DNA from: Narthecium ossifragum
Taxonomy: Eukaryota > Streptophyta > Magnoliopsida > Dioscoreales > Nartheciaceae
NCBI GenBank assembly: GCA_963920575.1
Contig: OY986972.1
Location: 24,538,672-24,602,671, forward strand
DNA: 64,000 nucleotides
Reading direction: 5' to 3'
Below are positions 1 to 12,248 of this stretch, piece after piece. Each line of letters starts with the position of its first letter. Within the stretch, counting starts at the first letter, position 1. The translations under genes were made by a program, and so were the position numbers. The notes under the pieces are model-generated. The model was not told the DNA's origin. It was given only the letters and a program-made list of their open reading frames with translations, and did not search any database.

Positions 1-1075
1 TAAAAATAAATCCTTTGTTATCATGACTCGTAGATGATAAAGTGGTCTTCACGAGCTCTCAGCTCAGCTTGCGGGGTTGGTTCTCTATACTATGTTGCCA
101 TTAATGACAACGCGTGTCGTGACTGAAGGTGGGCACAGCAGCACAGCAGCACAGCACCACATATGAGAGATAGATGGCTTGAGTTGTTTCCCAAAAGATT
201 TCCCTTTTAGCAGACGGCATCGCCCTCAAAGTTATTAATGCATGCAAACTGAGTTGAGTGCTGGTGCTGCTCTATTGGTACTTATTCACTTTATTACCTA
301 TAAAAGCTGATCATCAGACAGTTCTCACAGCGGAATATTAATAAAGCTCCCCATGAACCCATCAATTCATTTGTTGCCAACTTTAGATTTAAATTTGACA
401 TTTTCTCTATTTAATTGCTGGAAGCCTTATAACTTGTTTTTTTTTTATTTATGATCGAAATCAAACGGGAATTAACGGGAGAACTTGGAAGTTTTACACT
501 TTTTTTTTTGTAGTAAAATATATCTGATAGAGAGTAAATTTTATGATAAACGACATGATATGATTTAATAGGATTTCATTAAATTTTTTAATTTCTCTGA
601 AACATATTTGAGAGTTTTTATATATTCCAAGACGTACCCATGGAATTATTTTTATTCAATGTATATGGGATATGAGTTATTGATATAACTATTCATCTCA
701 TTAACAAATCACACACCAAATATAGGATAGAGCGAAACAGAGGGGTCGTCAATCCTATCATGTCCATAATCTCACAAAACAAACATAGATGCATAGTCTA
801 ATAAAGAATAACTAATTAACTAGGATGCATGGTCTCTCTTGAAGATGCGATCACATGTTGCATGCTAAAGTTTAATATAAATATGTAAACTCCTTATGTC
901 TTATCACCTTAAGCTTTTGAATGATTCTAAAATTTAACAATATAAAACATGAGATTGTCGGCTATATGGGTAGAACTTCTCGAATTAAAAAGAAAAGAAA
1001 AACTATTGATCACATATGCCACACCAAGAGAACAAGTACAATAGATAATAATAAAAAAAGAAGTACAAACTGATG
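1..1075. other. AT-rich intergenic DNA
   Basis: I see no gene or clear repeat here. The stretch is AT-rich with short homopolymer runs and many stops in all frames. Confidence 0.6.
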
Positions 1076-1330
1076 CTAGGGAGTTGTTGAGTATACTTTC
1101 GATGTTTGTAGAAGTATTCCCAGGTATGGCACTCGAACCGCCTCCCCTTTGTTTAGTGAAGATGAAGGATCAATGACCCTAAAGTGGTCTTCACCAATCA
1201 ATCCATTTGGAAATCTTTCCTGTTTGAATATGAGCCCAAAAGAATCCCATGCTTCAGCCCATAGCAACACAATCATCAAAACAAACCAACAAAAAGCCTT
1301 AAAGAATGCTCCTCTACCAAAAAAGCTCAT
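1076..1330 (-). CDS. possible small secreted peptide precursor (84 aa)
   Basis: An 84-residue reading frame starts at the ATG at 1330. Residues about 8-26 form a hydrophobic core (FFKAFCWFVLMIVLLWAEA) after a short basic start, like a signal peptide with a possible cut after AEA. The remainder is hydrophilic and ends ...KVYSTTP. I do not recognise a CLE, IDA, CEP or PSY motif near the C-terminus. It could be a short secreted peptide gene, the first exon of a longer gene, or chance. The call rests only on the signal-like N-terminus. Confidence 0.3.
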   Translation of the reverse strand: MSFFGRGAFFKAFCWFVLMIVLLWAEAWDSFGLIFKQERFPNGLIGEDHFRVIDPSSSLNKGEAVRVPYLGILLQTSKVYSTTP

Positions 1331-2017
1331 GTAGCCTTTCCAACACACCTACCAATATTTCATTAAGTTATTTGAGCATAGGCATCGTGTGCCGGTGCCC
1401 CCCTTTAAACATTAAACCATGGGCCAAGCCAAAGATACTGCTCTCCATCAAGAAGTTTCCTACTGTACTGATCGATCGCTCTTGCAAGCTAATTATCTAG
1501 AATACAATGGAATTCCAGGCCAATGAGATTTCGGGTAGTTGGGATGTATTGAAATCGATAGCGACTTGGGCGACAATTATTATGCAACTTAATAATTTAA
1601 TATCCATGCAACTAACTACACCTGATAAGTGCTGCAAGAAAGCTAAAAAGATAACCAAAATTTATTATTATGGCTTTAGTTATTGACAACCAAAACCACT
1701 CAAAAATAGTTCCAAAAGTCAAACACATGAGATGTAGAGAGGGATGATATCTTTGGTTTCTTACATGAAAATTTGGGTTTTTTTTTTCTTTTCCCAAAAT
1801 AATCAAACCAAGAAATAAGCAACCCATCATGATGACCAGCTTTAATTCCAAATTATTTTTTTTATTTTATTTTCTTTGCAGGCAAAAGGCGGCAAAATTT
1901 AATCCCTTTTTGAGGTTTTTTTTTTTATTTACATTTAGTATTAATATATATGTATGCTATGTATATACCCGTATACATTATATTTTTATTTTTCACCATC
2001 AGGAAAAAAAAAAGAAA

Positions 2018-2904
2018 TTAGAGACGCCGGTTTCTCTCAAGGAGCCCTTGCAGGACGACCCTCTTCTTCTCATACTCTTCCCACTCCTTACTCCTAGTCT
2101 CCGACGGCTTTGCCGCCGCCTGGGCCACCGCCGGAGGGGCGGCGGCTGTATTGCGACGTAGAAGGAGGTATAGCCAAGTGGACGTCCACAGGATCGCGCA
2201 GATCCTTCCACAGACCATCAGAAAGCACATGCTCGTGAGCCACAGCCACAGCGTCGACGTCGGGTATGATCTCCTCGCTGGCTGCGGAGCCGCCTTCCTC
2301 GACTCCGCCTTCGAAAGCGCGCGCCTCCGCCGTGGTTTCGCATCTGGCTGACGCGGCGCCGCCTGGAACGACGACGAGGACGATGAGGATAAACGAGAAG
2401 AAGACGATGAAGATGATGAGGACGAGGAGACGGATGGCGATGAGAAGATCCGATCCGTCCTCGGATCGTCGACGTCGGAAGATTTCCTCGAAGATCCCAG
2501 CGAGGATTTCTCATTGAATTCCTCCAAACGCTTCGACCTCTGCTAATCACCCACAAAATTAGTCAAATTTCGATCCATTTTGCCAAAATAGCACCAAAAT
2601 CACTCAAAACCTAGATCTAGGATACGAGTTCCTAATCCGATTTCGGATCTCAGAGTCAATAAAAGCAACTCACCTGAGAGGAACCGAACGAGACGGATCG
2701 AAATATCTTAGACAGAGAGCGGCGAACCCGCCGCCGCCGGCTGCGGCCACGGCTCTCCGTCTCGTCTCCAGGCAGCCCGAGGTCGGCGCTCCTCGCGGAC
2801 GAACCGATGGAGCTCTCCACCTCCTCCTCATCCTCCACGACCGACGCGGCTCCAAAGCAGAGGAAGCCGGCCAAGCGGCCCCTCCGCCGCCTCCCCGCTC
2901 CCAT
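2018..2904 (-). CDS. single-pass membrane protein of unknown function, two exons
   Basis: The two exons are 2904-2674 and 2539-2018, joined in phase 0 across a 134-bp intron with a CAG/GTGAGT donor and a TTAGCAG acceptor. The product is about 250 residues. Exon 1 is arginine-rich and acidic (GDETESRGRSRRRR, then RRSLSKIFRSVSFGSSQ). Exon 2 has a polyserine tract (about residues 112-134), a basic segment and one strong hydrophobic span at about 174-204 (LWLWLTSMCFLMVCGRICAI region). The conserved-looking C-terminal end is EYEKKRVVLQGLLERN, residues 232-247. That ending recurs, as I recall, in a small plant family of unknown function; I cannot name it. The strong codon bias, clean splice sites and matching phase make this a real gene. 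Confidence 0.7.
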
Positions 2905-2999
2905 GATCTCTACTTCTCTTCTAGAGGGTGGGGTTAGGTGGCGGTGGCGGCCGCTCTCGTCCGGCGTCCTCTCCGGTCGTCGCTTGCGTTGGGTTGTCT

Positions 3000-3433
3000 G
3001 ATCGTTAAAGATGGGCTTGTGCCGCTCTGGAGTTTATATGGGCTCACGAACCGCTGCCCAAACAGCCTCCCCGTAACGGGCAAGCCGTTCCGCTCCGTTA
3101 TTAGAGTACATCCGTCTCACACCAGTGCTCTGTTGACCAGCTGTCCTTGCGAGGTTTAGGATCAAATTAGTTGACTCCCTTGCTTTAATTAGCCAGATAG
3201 CTTTCATACTAAATAATGGAAGTTAATCTAGTTACCAACTGTTTTTTGATTCGTTGAATCAGTTGCTCATAAGTGAATGTCCTGCGTAATGACTTCTACA
3301 AATTATCGAGCCTCTAGGACGTAAATCATGCTTCCTTTTTTTCCATATCATATGTGATTTTAACATGAGTTCTTGCATAATATGTTGTCATGAAAGCTCG
3401 AATTATATTTTTCATATTTGAGAATAAAAACTC
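3000..3433. other. upstream region of the membrane-protein gene
   Basis: GC-rich to about 3160 (the likely promoter and 5' leader of the minus-strand gene ending at 2904), then AT-rich. No gene is seen. Confidence 0.4.
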
Positions 3434-3436
3434 TTA

Positions 3437-3883
3437 GGCTGTGTTTGGTTGGCGCTTTGATCACGGGAGAGGGAGTCACGACTCCCTCCGCTGCGTTTGG
3501 TTGGTATTTAAGCGTGGGAGAGGGAGAGCTCTCATGTCATGGGAGGAGAGAGGACTCCTCCCGAAATTGGGAGGAGTCTTCTTTCCTTCCCCTCCTTTCT
3601 GGTCAACATTTGTAATATTATTTAAACACCCCTTCTACTAAAAATACAAAGTTTAAGATCACAAAATACATTATAATATAGTAAAGGGTATATTAGTAAC
3701 TTCAATATCATTTCATTCCTTTCCCATCTTAATTTGGACATATCAAGCAAAAGCAACGTCTTTCCCTCTCCCTCTCTCATGATCATACCAAACACTAACG
3801 AGGGCAATCCCATTCCTTTCCACTCCTCTCCCTCTCCCACTCCCTCTCCCTCTACCTCTCCCGTCATGCAACCAAACGCAGCC
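3437..3883. mobile_element. Tourist-like MITE (PIF/Harbinger)
   Basis: The left end is GGCTGTGTTTGGTTG and the right end is its near-complement (CAACCAAACGCAGCC). A 3-bp TTA target duplication lies at 3434-3436 and 3884-3886. TTA duplications with GG(C/G)TGTGTTTGG ends are typical of Tourist MITEs. A second copy of the end motif occurs internally near 3490, so the element may have an internal repeat. No transposase is encoded. Confidence 0.75.
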
Positions 3884-3970
3884 TTATCTCTGCATCATGC
3901 ACTTGTCCAATAAAATTGGATCATATGGGTTTATCTTAAATGAAAACCAGATTAAATGGATAATAGTAAT

Positions 3971-4006
<36 letters not shown>

Positions 4007-6294
4007 TATTGAACTATGATATCTTCTGCATGATATTTTTGTGAAATTAATATGTTTTCAGGAATTATTACGTGATATTAGCCCATGGTCTAAAATGGAA
4101 TCGCTGCAAAGAAACATGAGACGATGAACGTGGAATTATTTTACACGGTTTGACGTTGACCGGCGATTTTTTCCAATAAACGGAGATGCCCCTAATCTAG
4201 TTAACGGCCGTTACGTCCAGTGTGGCCGCGCCGGAGACATATATAGATCCGACGTGGACGTTGGGTTAGGGCACGTGCAACTAATTTTCTCGGTGGGGTC
4301 CACGTTTGAGTTATGTGTTTCTTGGTGGAGTGCACCGCGTTGGATAAAAGATTAGCACTAATTACGAACCCCATTATAGAGGGCTTGGCTTAAAGAGTAA
4401 TATTAATTAGGATTAGAAAAGATTACATGCCATAATTACGTTCCAGCCATATAGCATATTAGGAAGTTAAAAACACTTTTGCATGGAAAAAATGTGACTC
4501 TTATTTTAGTCATTGTTAGTCTCCAGGAAACTATTAAGTGTGCTTTTTATAAGAGTCCATTTTTGGTGTGGCCACCTATGTGGCACTCAGGTGCGTTGCT
4601 GACGTGGCTCATCATGCGAGTACGAAAATTCTCATCAGTCAAAATAAAAAAAAATATCAAACTAAAAATACTCGTTTTCCATTCATCTCCTATTTCACAA
4701 ACAATTGATAGAAAAGAGCTTTTGTTTTTTAATTGATGCCAAAATCTTTTGCTAAGACCACGTCACAGACATGGTCTATTATATAAAATCCAACACATCG
4801 TATCAGACGGATAGGGATGACCGATCCAAAATAAGCTTGGATATATCATGCGATTAAGATAAAATCACGTTAAAACTGACGGTTACATGGTCTTTAAAAG
4901 AGAGATGATTAGTGTAGGGTGGTGGTTACCCGTACCAGATGACAGGGGATCCGCTAGTGCCATATAAGCGCCACATAAAGATCGGCATTTTATCACTTTT
5001 AATGGACTAATTATGTCTTGATCACCTCAACTAACATATCCTTTATTATAGTCTCCAAGGTGCATTACACTTTACATAGGGCACACTTTGTTCATTTATT
5101 TATCTGTTTTTTTCTGTTGATAATTGAGTTGGCATGCTTTCATATCCACTTTACATTAATGTTTCTTGTTTAGCGCATACATCTGATGTAGACTGACTTG
5201 GTCACGAGACTCACGATGATAGATTTAGAAGCCATCTTTTTCAATCAATTGGTTGTTTCTCATAATAACTGATGACAATGTCGCTATAAGACCCTACGGC
5301 GAAATCCACATATAAGACAGGACGTGATGAATCAATATGAATCAAGCCTATGCATTGCAGGGATTTTTATGGCAAATAAATATTTGAGTGTGATGTCATT
5401 GCCATATTTATTTTCTTTCTTTTGCCAGGATCGGAGGTGTTTGCAGCGTTTCGAATTATACTAATAAGAAGCGTACGTATATAGCCTGACAGTGAAATGA
5501 TGCTTTCCTGATATACTTGTTTTTAGAGTCAATATCATACGATCCCTTAAAAACATACTAAATATCATCAAAACCCTGCGATTATGATATTTTATTATAT
5601 AAAATAAGATGGATTATGGGTCATATAACCTATGTACACATAACAGATGATGATTCGATCGCATATGTATACATGACGTATTACATGGCATATGCTTACT
5701 CATTATTTAATTGGTTATCAGGTAATTAGGAAAGAGAGATGGAGGGAGTAGTGAGAGGTGATGGTTACCGTGTCAGGTGGCACGAGGGGCAATTGATTAT
5801 CATATAGTTAGCGGGTGTTTAGAGAAAGAGAGGGGAGTAGTGGGTGTGGTATGTCGTGTCCCCGGCCCGGTTGGGTTTTCGCGGATTTCCCATATTTCCC
5901 AGATTTCTACGGTGAGACAAAAAATGGACAATATTATATCGGGTGAGGCCATCGGGTGGATCCTGGACGGAGCCCGCAGGCCCTGGGCGACCTCGGACGG
6001 CAGGGGCCGTTACATAGTGGTTACTCGTGTTAGGTGGGATGGGGGGCCCACCTAATATCATATATAACAAACATGGGGATCCTCGTCATCTAGTTAAGAA
6101 GCTTCATGATTAAGTTATGAAATGACTAAAATATCTTTAAATATTAAGATAGAAGTTTAAAAAATACAAATGTATTCTATATATATATTTGAATTTGTTA
6201 AATGACCCATATTTCTGGGGGTTACATGATATTAACCGTTTGCTTATCATATATAGTAGCAGACAAATATTGTATTTGTGTGATGCCTTAGATG
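3884..6294. other. intergenic DNA with repeat remnants
   Basis: I see no convincing gene. There is a (TA)n microsatellite at about 3974-4003. A GC-rich patch at 5815-6060 includes a stretch near 5853-5885 resembling the terminal part of the gypsy LTRs at 43.9 and 50.8 kb (GGCCCGGTTGGG...CGCGG in common). Short degenerate copies of a motif like GGTTACCGTGCCAGGTGGCA occur near 4922, 5760 and 6016, and again near 15497. Confidence 0.45.
3974..4003. repeat. (TA)n microsatellite
   Basis: About 14 uninterrupted TA dinucleotides. Confidence 0.9.
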
Positions 6295-6573
6295 TCGAAT
6301 TTGTTGTCAAATAGGACCTTTGATGTTCACTTTTTGCATTTTAGGACCCCTCCTCATGTTTTTTTTGCATAATAGAACTCCATACATGTAAGGAATATGT
6401 GTATAAACTAATACGCGTATAATTCTTGGTTATACATATATAATGGGTACACGTATAATTATTGTTTATACGCGTGTTCTTTACGTGTATGAGGTCCTAT
6501 TATGCAAAAAAACATGAGGGGTCCTAAATTGCAAAAAGGTGAATATCATGAGTCCTATTTAACAACAAACTCC
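6295..6573. mobile_element. foldback MITE with about 130-bp arms
   Basis: The left arm (TCGAATTTGTTGTCAAATAGG...) is matched by the reverse complement of the right arm (GGAGTTTGTTGTTAAATAGG...). The match continues almost to the centre through TTTTTGCA, AGGACCCCTC, GCATAATAG and TTATACAT-type blocks. The whole 279-bp unit can fold into one long hairpin. It has no coding capacity. I could not settle the target duplication. Confidence 0.8.
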
Positions 6574-8436
6574 TTGATCGTCTCACAACAACTCAGATCA
6601 CACAGTTTACATAGACGACTTCCCCCCTTTGTGATAAGTTTGAATTAATATAAAAATTTTAAAATTCACTCACTTACCTGCACCAGCTACTTGACTTTGT
6701 CAAGACAATATGATTAATTACTGAAACCACGTCAACTGACTCAACAACAAAAAATTTAAATTTAAAAAAAAAACCTCTATGGGACTAAAATATTGCTCAA
6801 CGAACGTTTGCCGATTACAAAGAAGCTAGGCAGCTAAGACAGAGAACATCAAGCTAAGATACTGACACAGTGATACCTTACCGCTGAGATCCGAATAGCT
6901 TGTGCTTGGATACCAGATTAGTTGGTGAGACAATAGATGACAAAAGGGCGATAGTGAGTCGTCGGTGGAGACTAACAAGGCTGGCAGCATAGCTAGGCAG
7001 CCGCCGAGAAATTTCCTCGACGGATGACTTCTTTTGTTGTTCCAAACTAAGCGCGTACGTACAATGGAATCAACTCAATCTTTTTGACGACTAATTAGAT
7101 GTCCGATGACCAAATCAACCATGAGAAAACCCATCAGTACACATGTGAACAAGCAGCGGAAGTCGCGTATCATAGGATACATGCATTCCCCAGGATAATT
7201 AAATCACTGGTTCAACTAGTTAAAAGTCAAGAAATATTACAGAAGCTAAAGCATACTACTACTATGTATTTGAACTAATTAGGAACACATCTCAACTAAA
7301 AAATTACAACATAACAAGAAAGAGAAGTAGATATATAGAAAGATGGCCATGAGACAAACTAGCTAGTTTTAGGGCCGGCAGGATGGTTAATCCACAGGGC
7401 TTCAAGCTGGAGCAATTTTAAACGGTGTGGAAGTCTGGAAGAAACACATAGTCACAGCACCAAAAGCCAGCTAGGTTGGTTTTGGGCTTAGGCTAATGGG
7501 TTATTGGGATATGACATGACCGGCCCGGCCCGGCCTGTTATCACACACCGATCGACATTGATGCATGTTTTCCAATAGAGCTTGATGATATATTAATACA
7601 AATAACCAAACAGAACCTAATGTGATTGATCATCATCAGAATCTCTCTCTTTCTATTTTGCTATTAATGTTTCTCGGATGGTTCCATTTATTTAGTTTTC
7701 CACTGGCTACTAGTTTCTACTAGCTAGCTGGAACATTTGTATGGGTGACTGGTAGTATATATATACGCTGACATTTTAAACAACTCCATGGGCAGATCAG
7801 GAGCAGGCATTTGGTGTTCTACGTGTCAGTGAAACCTCATGGTTATCATTGCATTACATGCTAATCTAATCACTATTTACGGAATTAATTGTGAAACCTC
7901 ATGAACTGTTTTGACGGGAAAAATCCGTATTTTCTCCTGTTATAGATCCATCCTTTTCAACATGCATTGAACCTAATATATTTCTTTTGCAGCTTTTCTT
8001 GAATGCTTGTTGACAAGGGCTGGCTCCTTATGAAGCTTGATCTTTATGTGAAGCTTTTCCACTCTAAGAAACAGTGTTCTGGATTCCATCTTGACAACAT
8101 CATTCATGAGTGGTGACAAAACCAGAGGAGCCCGTACTACAGTATCTATACATATCATGCACCGTGGTATTGATTGATAGCATGCAAGGCTTCATGGCCT
8201 TCAACAGACGGGCTACATGATCATAAACTTCCCACCAAACTTACTGTGTAGCTTCTTTAAAGATGGCATCATGGCCAATATCATCCTAAACCGTTCCTCT
8301 GGTGCACTGCATGTCTGCAACAAAAGCAAAAGATGCTGGGCCATTTGTCAAGCCCCTGCATGCCTGACACGTTGAAGTATGTTTGAGTATTTACAAGTAT
8401 CTATCTATGCATATATATCAACCAGGAAACAGGGCT

Positions 8437-8441
<5 letters not shown>
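6574..8441. other. intergenic DNA
   Basis: Mostly AT-rich with no complete gene. It contains the doubtful minus-strand fragment described at 7973-8317. Confidence 0.5.
7973..8317 (-). pseudogene. possible gene fragment, unidentified
   Basis: On the minus strand a TTTGTTGCAG acceptor-like site ends at about 8318. It is followed by an open stretch that looks protein-like (TCSAPEERFRMILAMMPSLK, then KLHSKFGGKFMIM) and then a stop. A second open stretch of 61 residues follows (to 7973). I do not recognise the family. It may be a decayed gene or the last exon of something missing; it is kept only because of its protein-like composition. Confidence 0.25.
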
Positions 8442-8518
<77 letters not shown>

Positions 8519-8645
8519 TATGCAATAATCAATTGATCAAACAATCATGTGGCACTATATAAACCACCTCTCTCTCTCTCTCTCTTCCTCTATTTTATGC
8601 AATAATCAGTTGATCAAACAATCATGTGGCACTATATAAACCACC
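8442..8645. repeat. long (CT)n tract and a 77-bp tandem duplication
   Basis: A pure CT run of about 36 units (8442-8514) is followed by a unit starting CTCTATTTTATGCAATAATC and ending GGCACTATATAAACCACC. That unit is repeated at 8587-8645 with one base difference, with a second short CT run between. The duplicated unit includes the TATATAA-like string. Confidence 0.85.
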
Positions 8646-8898
8646 AATTCAATGCAAACAAGAAAAAAACAAGTAAACCATAAGGAGACATCAAATTTTA
8701 CGTTGAAAACCCCAATTTGAAGTAAAATCTAGCACCAAACTTCCACTATGATGATGAAAAATTACAACAATATTTTCTTTAGACAACACTAGAAGTATAC
8801 AACATCCACCATCAACATAAAGGAGATAACATAAAGTGGAAAGATCTCACCAAACAATGATGGTTAGAAGCTTAGCTTGCTCCCCCTTCTTCTCTTCC

Positions 8899-9807
8899 CA
8901 GGGGCGGATCTATGGGTGGGCTGCACCGGGCTGTAGCCCGAGCAGCCCACACATGATATTTTTTAAAGGATTTATATATTTTAATTCATTTAAATTTAAT
9001 ATAAATACAATTAAATTCAGCTTATATAATGACTAGCTTACCCGTCAGCCCTCCAGTACTGCCAAAGCAGCAAAGAGTCAAAATTAAAATTAAAAGGCAA
9101 TCCTGCCAAATCAGCCAAAGAGTCAAAATTAAAATTAAAAAGTGCTAGGTATAGGTGGCTTGCTGACATCACCGTAGGAACTAGTCAAAATTAAAAAGTG
9201 CGCGAGAGTCAAAATTAAAAAGTGCAATAGCTACGTGTCAGTGACCAATGACTGGGTATTGGGCGGTCTGCTGACATATATTTAGTTCATTTATTCATGT
9301 TTGTTTACTCGTTCTTCAAAATGTTTGATAGACATATAATTTATTCACACAGTATTTGATACTTGCAGGACACCTATGGGTTCAAGGCTTTAAGTTAATG
9401 TCGTGGCTCCTAATAGCCCCTTGATTTTATTATTTTTTCTCTCTTAAAAGCAATTTTCTACAACGTACAAGGTAAAAAAAACGACTTTAAAAGGTTAGTA
9501 GTTATATAATTAAGAGATTAGACTCCATTTGTAATTTTTTTATTTTCAGAATTATTTTACAAATAATTTTACTGTTCAGAAAAGAATGTGCTTTGAATAT
9601 TGAGAACACTACTTGAGCATTTACTGTTTGGATATAGTCTCTTGTTCTTGTGTAGAGTAACAATAATTGAAACATAGGAACGGGCCTTTTAAAATCCATT
9701 AGAGATATTACATTAAAATGTGAGCATGTGATTGGTATAGTTTCCATCAAGCAAACCATTAGGATAGTATTAGCCCGGGCGGATTTTAAATCCTGGATCC
9801 GCCCCTG
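8899..9807. mobile_element. non-autonomous hAT element
   Basis: The ends are CAGGGGCGGATCT and GGATCCGCCCCTG, an inverted terminal repeat. They are flanked by a perfect 8-bp duplication TCTCTTCC (8891-8898 and 9808-9815). An 8-bp duplication with CAGGGGCGG ends is characteristic of hAT elements. Internally it has short direct repeats (CAAAGAGTCAAAATTAAAAT, several copies at 9070-9220) and no transposase frame. It was inserted in a pyrimidine-rich stretch. Confidence 0.9.
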
Positions 9808-9815
9808 TCTCTTCC

Positions 9816-12217
9816 CCTCTTCTTCTCTTCTTCTCATCCAACCAAGGAAACCCTCTCTAACACTTGAAGAAAAGATCCATAGCTCTCTTGATGGTTACAT
9901 GAAAAGGATAAGTAAGTGGATCATCTGTGATTGACCCAAACCAACCAACATAAAACCTCACTAACCCAATAGGAAGTGGCTCAACCAATTCTTGCTATGG
10001 TGTATTGGTGTGAGTCCACCGCATGAGGACACCGTAACAGCTAGCTCTTGCTGTTGATCATGACCTCTAGCTAGCTGTGCACTAGATGCTTTACAGATGC
10101 AATTGATCAACAGAGCACATGAATCCGATTACTATCTAAGTGGCATGCCTTTCTGAATGAATCACGAGAGATTGGCTGCAGAAAGATTGATAGATTTAAG
10201 AATAAAGCTGGTGTCACTATATACTCTTTGTCTAATCTGAAGACTGAAAAGAGAAGTCACTCTCATGAGCATCTGATAGAAAATATCTCTCCCAGACGAT
10301 CTCTGGCTGATTCCATATTTGACTGATAACAGAGCTATATAAGCTTTTAACCTGATGCTCTGTTAAACTGTGCATGATAGCTGTAGAAAAGTCATGCATG
10401 CTCTTGATATTTTGATTCCTTCGAGACTATATAGCTCAGCGACTTGTCCAAGAAGAGAGTATGCTCAAGTGGATGACAAATAGCATTGAAGATAGATCGA
10501 GAAGCATTCAAAGATAAGAGTACCATATATATATATGATCACTATAGCGTACTGGCATGAGTTCTAAACGTACGTACAATGTTTCCTACACCCCTGTAGT
10601 CTTGTTGAATCCTATTAGAATGGTTTAATGCATGTTTTAGCTAGATTAATTCTAACTATATGACTATATATGCAGCTGTAATTCTGATAATTACAAACCC
10701 TAGCTATTAAGTTGATAGAAGTTTTCTTTATGTAAAGCATCCGTCCGATCGAGACCGAGGCATCTGTATGTATAGGAAAAGATGATCTCACATGTTAATT
10801 AACTTCACCAACTTGTTCCAAAAGCTTAAATTGATGGTAACGGGCTGAGCAAACAAGGCATGGGTTTGATATTTATCACAGTCTAACATCACATGCATGC
10901 TCCGATATTGTTGATGCTATTTTACAAGAGGAGTTGGAGGAGAACAGCTCACAAAGATCTTTACTTAATTGGCTAACTAGCTAATTCCCATGCAGTTTGA
11001 AGTTAATTCGTATCATCCACAGGCATAGCCCCACTCTCCTAATTGAGTTTAAAAACAAAAGGCTATAGTACCAAAAAGTGCCCTTGTCCTCATCTTCATC
11101 AAATGCTCAAGCTGTCCCTAGTTCTTAACTCTTAAGTATAGGGCTAGCTCACGGAACCTGTCACAAATCCAAGAAGCTACCAAACAAGGCATGCAACCCT
11201 TTGATAATGTGGACATAAGTACGTACAAGCTCAAACCCATAGGAGGGCTCGTGGAGTTCCAGAACAAGGAGGTCATGACAGGGTTAGTTGTGAGCTTGAA
11301 GGTGGCCGTGGCTTCTTCTCATGAAGATGGATACAAAAGGACAGAGAGGTCCTAAGTCCTAACTTTCTTTCATTCTAGAGAGATAGCCAACAATGAGCTA
11401 AAGGGTGAAAGGTTTGGTGAAGTTTGAGTTCCAAAAGTCATCGGAAGGTGACAAAGAGCTCATTGTTATTCCTTAATAATAGAAAAGGTGAGGGAGAGAT
11501 CTAGAGATGGGTACTTAATTATAATTCTTACATAGTTGACAGCTTGTTGATACTATAAGTTGCCTAATAATTAAGAAACAAAGAAGCTGCTTAATATACA
11601 GGGCCCATCTCCACTTTCCCCAGCTTCTCGCAACCAAACAGCCCCACAGTACTCTGTGATGACTGATGAGATGATGAACTATATATTTATCTATGATTTG
11701 AAATGATATACAGAAACATGATATAGACCTCAGTAACTAATGCATGAGGATATTGTAGTTTGGAGAAGAGTGAAGCATGCCTCACACACTTTCAATAAAG
11801 ACAACCTGCTAGAAGTTGGAAGGTGTCTTAATTATTGGCTTATCTTTGGTGGATGGAATCGTTGACATTTTTGTGAATCCAAGACTTATAATAATAGCTT
11901 AGGTAATTAAAGGGTGATGGCAAGCAATATTCTTGCTTGTCCTCATATCCTTGTCCATGAACAATTAAATCTTCTTAATATGCATCATTAATCTGGTCCC
12001 CTTGAGATCCCGAATCCATCGTGTCATCCTATGTGACAATATTGGATTGTTTATCTACTACTCGTAGCTCATGTGATCTGAAAGAGCTGCTAGAAAATGG
12101 TGTTTGTATTCAGAGCTCCCTGCTAGATAACCATATATTAGTTGCATGTCCCAATGCATCACATGCATGAAGCAAATAGATCGAATTAGGGTTCCTAACT
12201 TCATCAACTAAAAGGCC

Positions 12218-12248
<31 letters not shown>

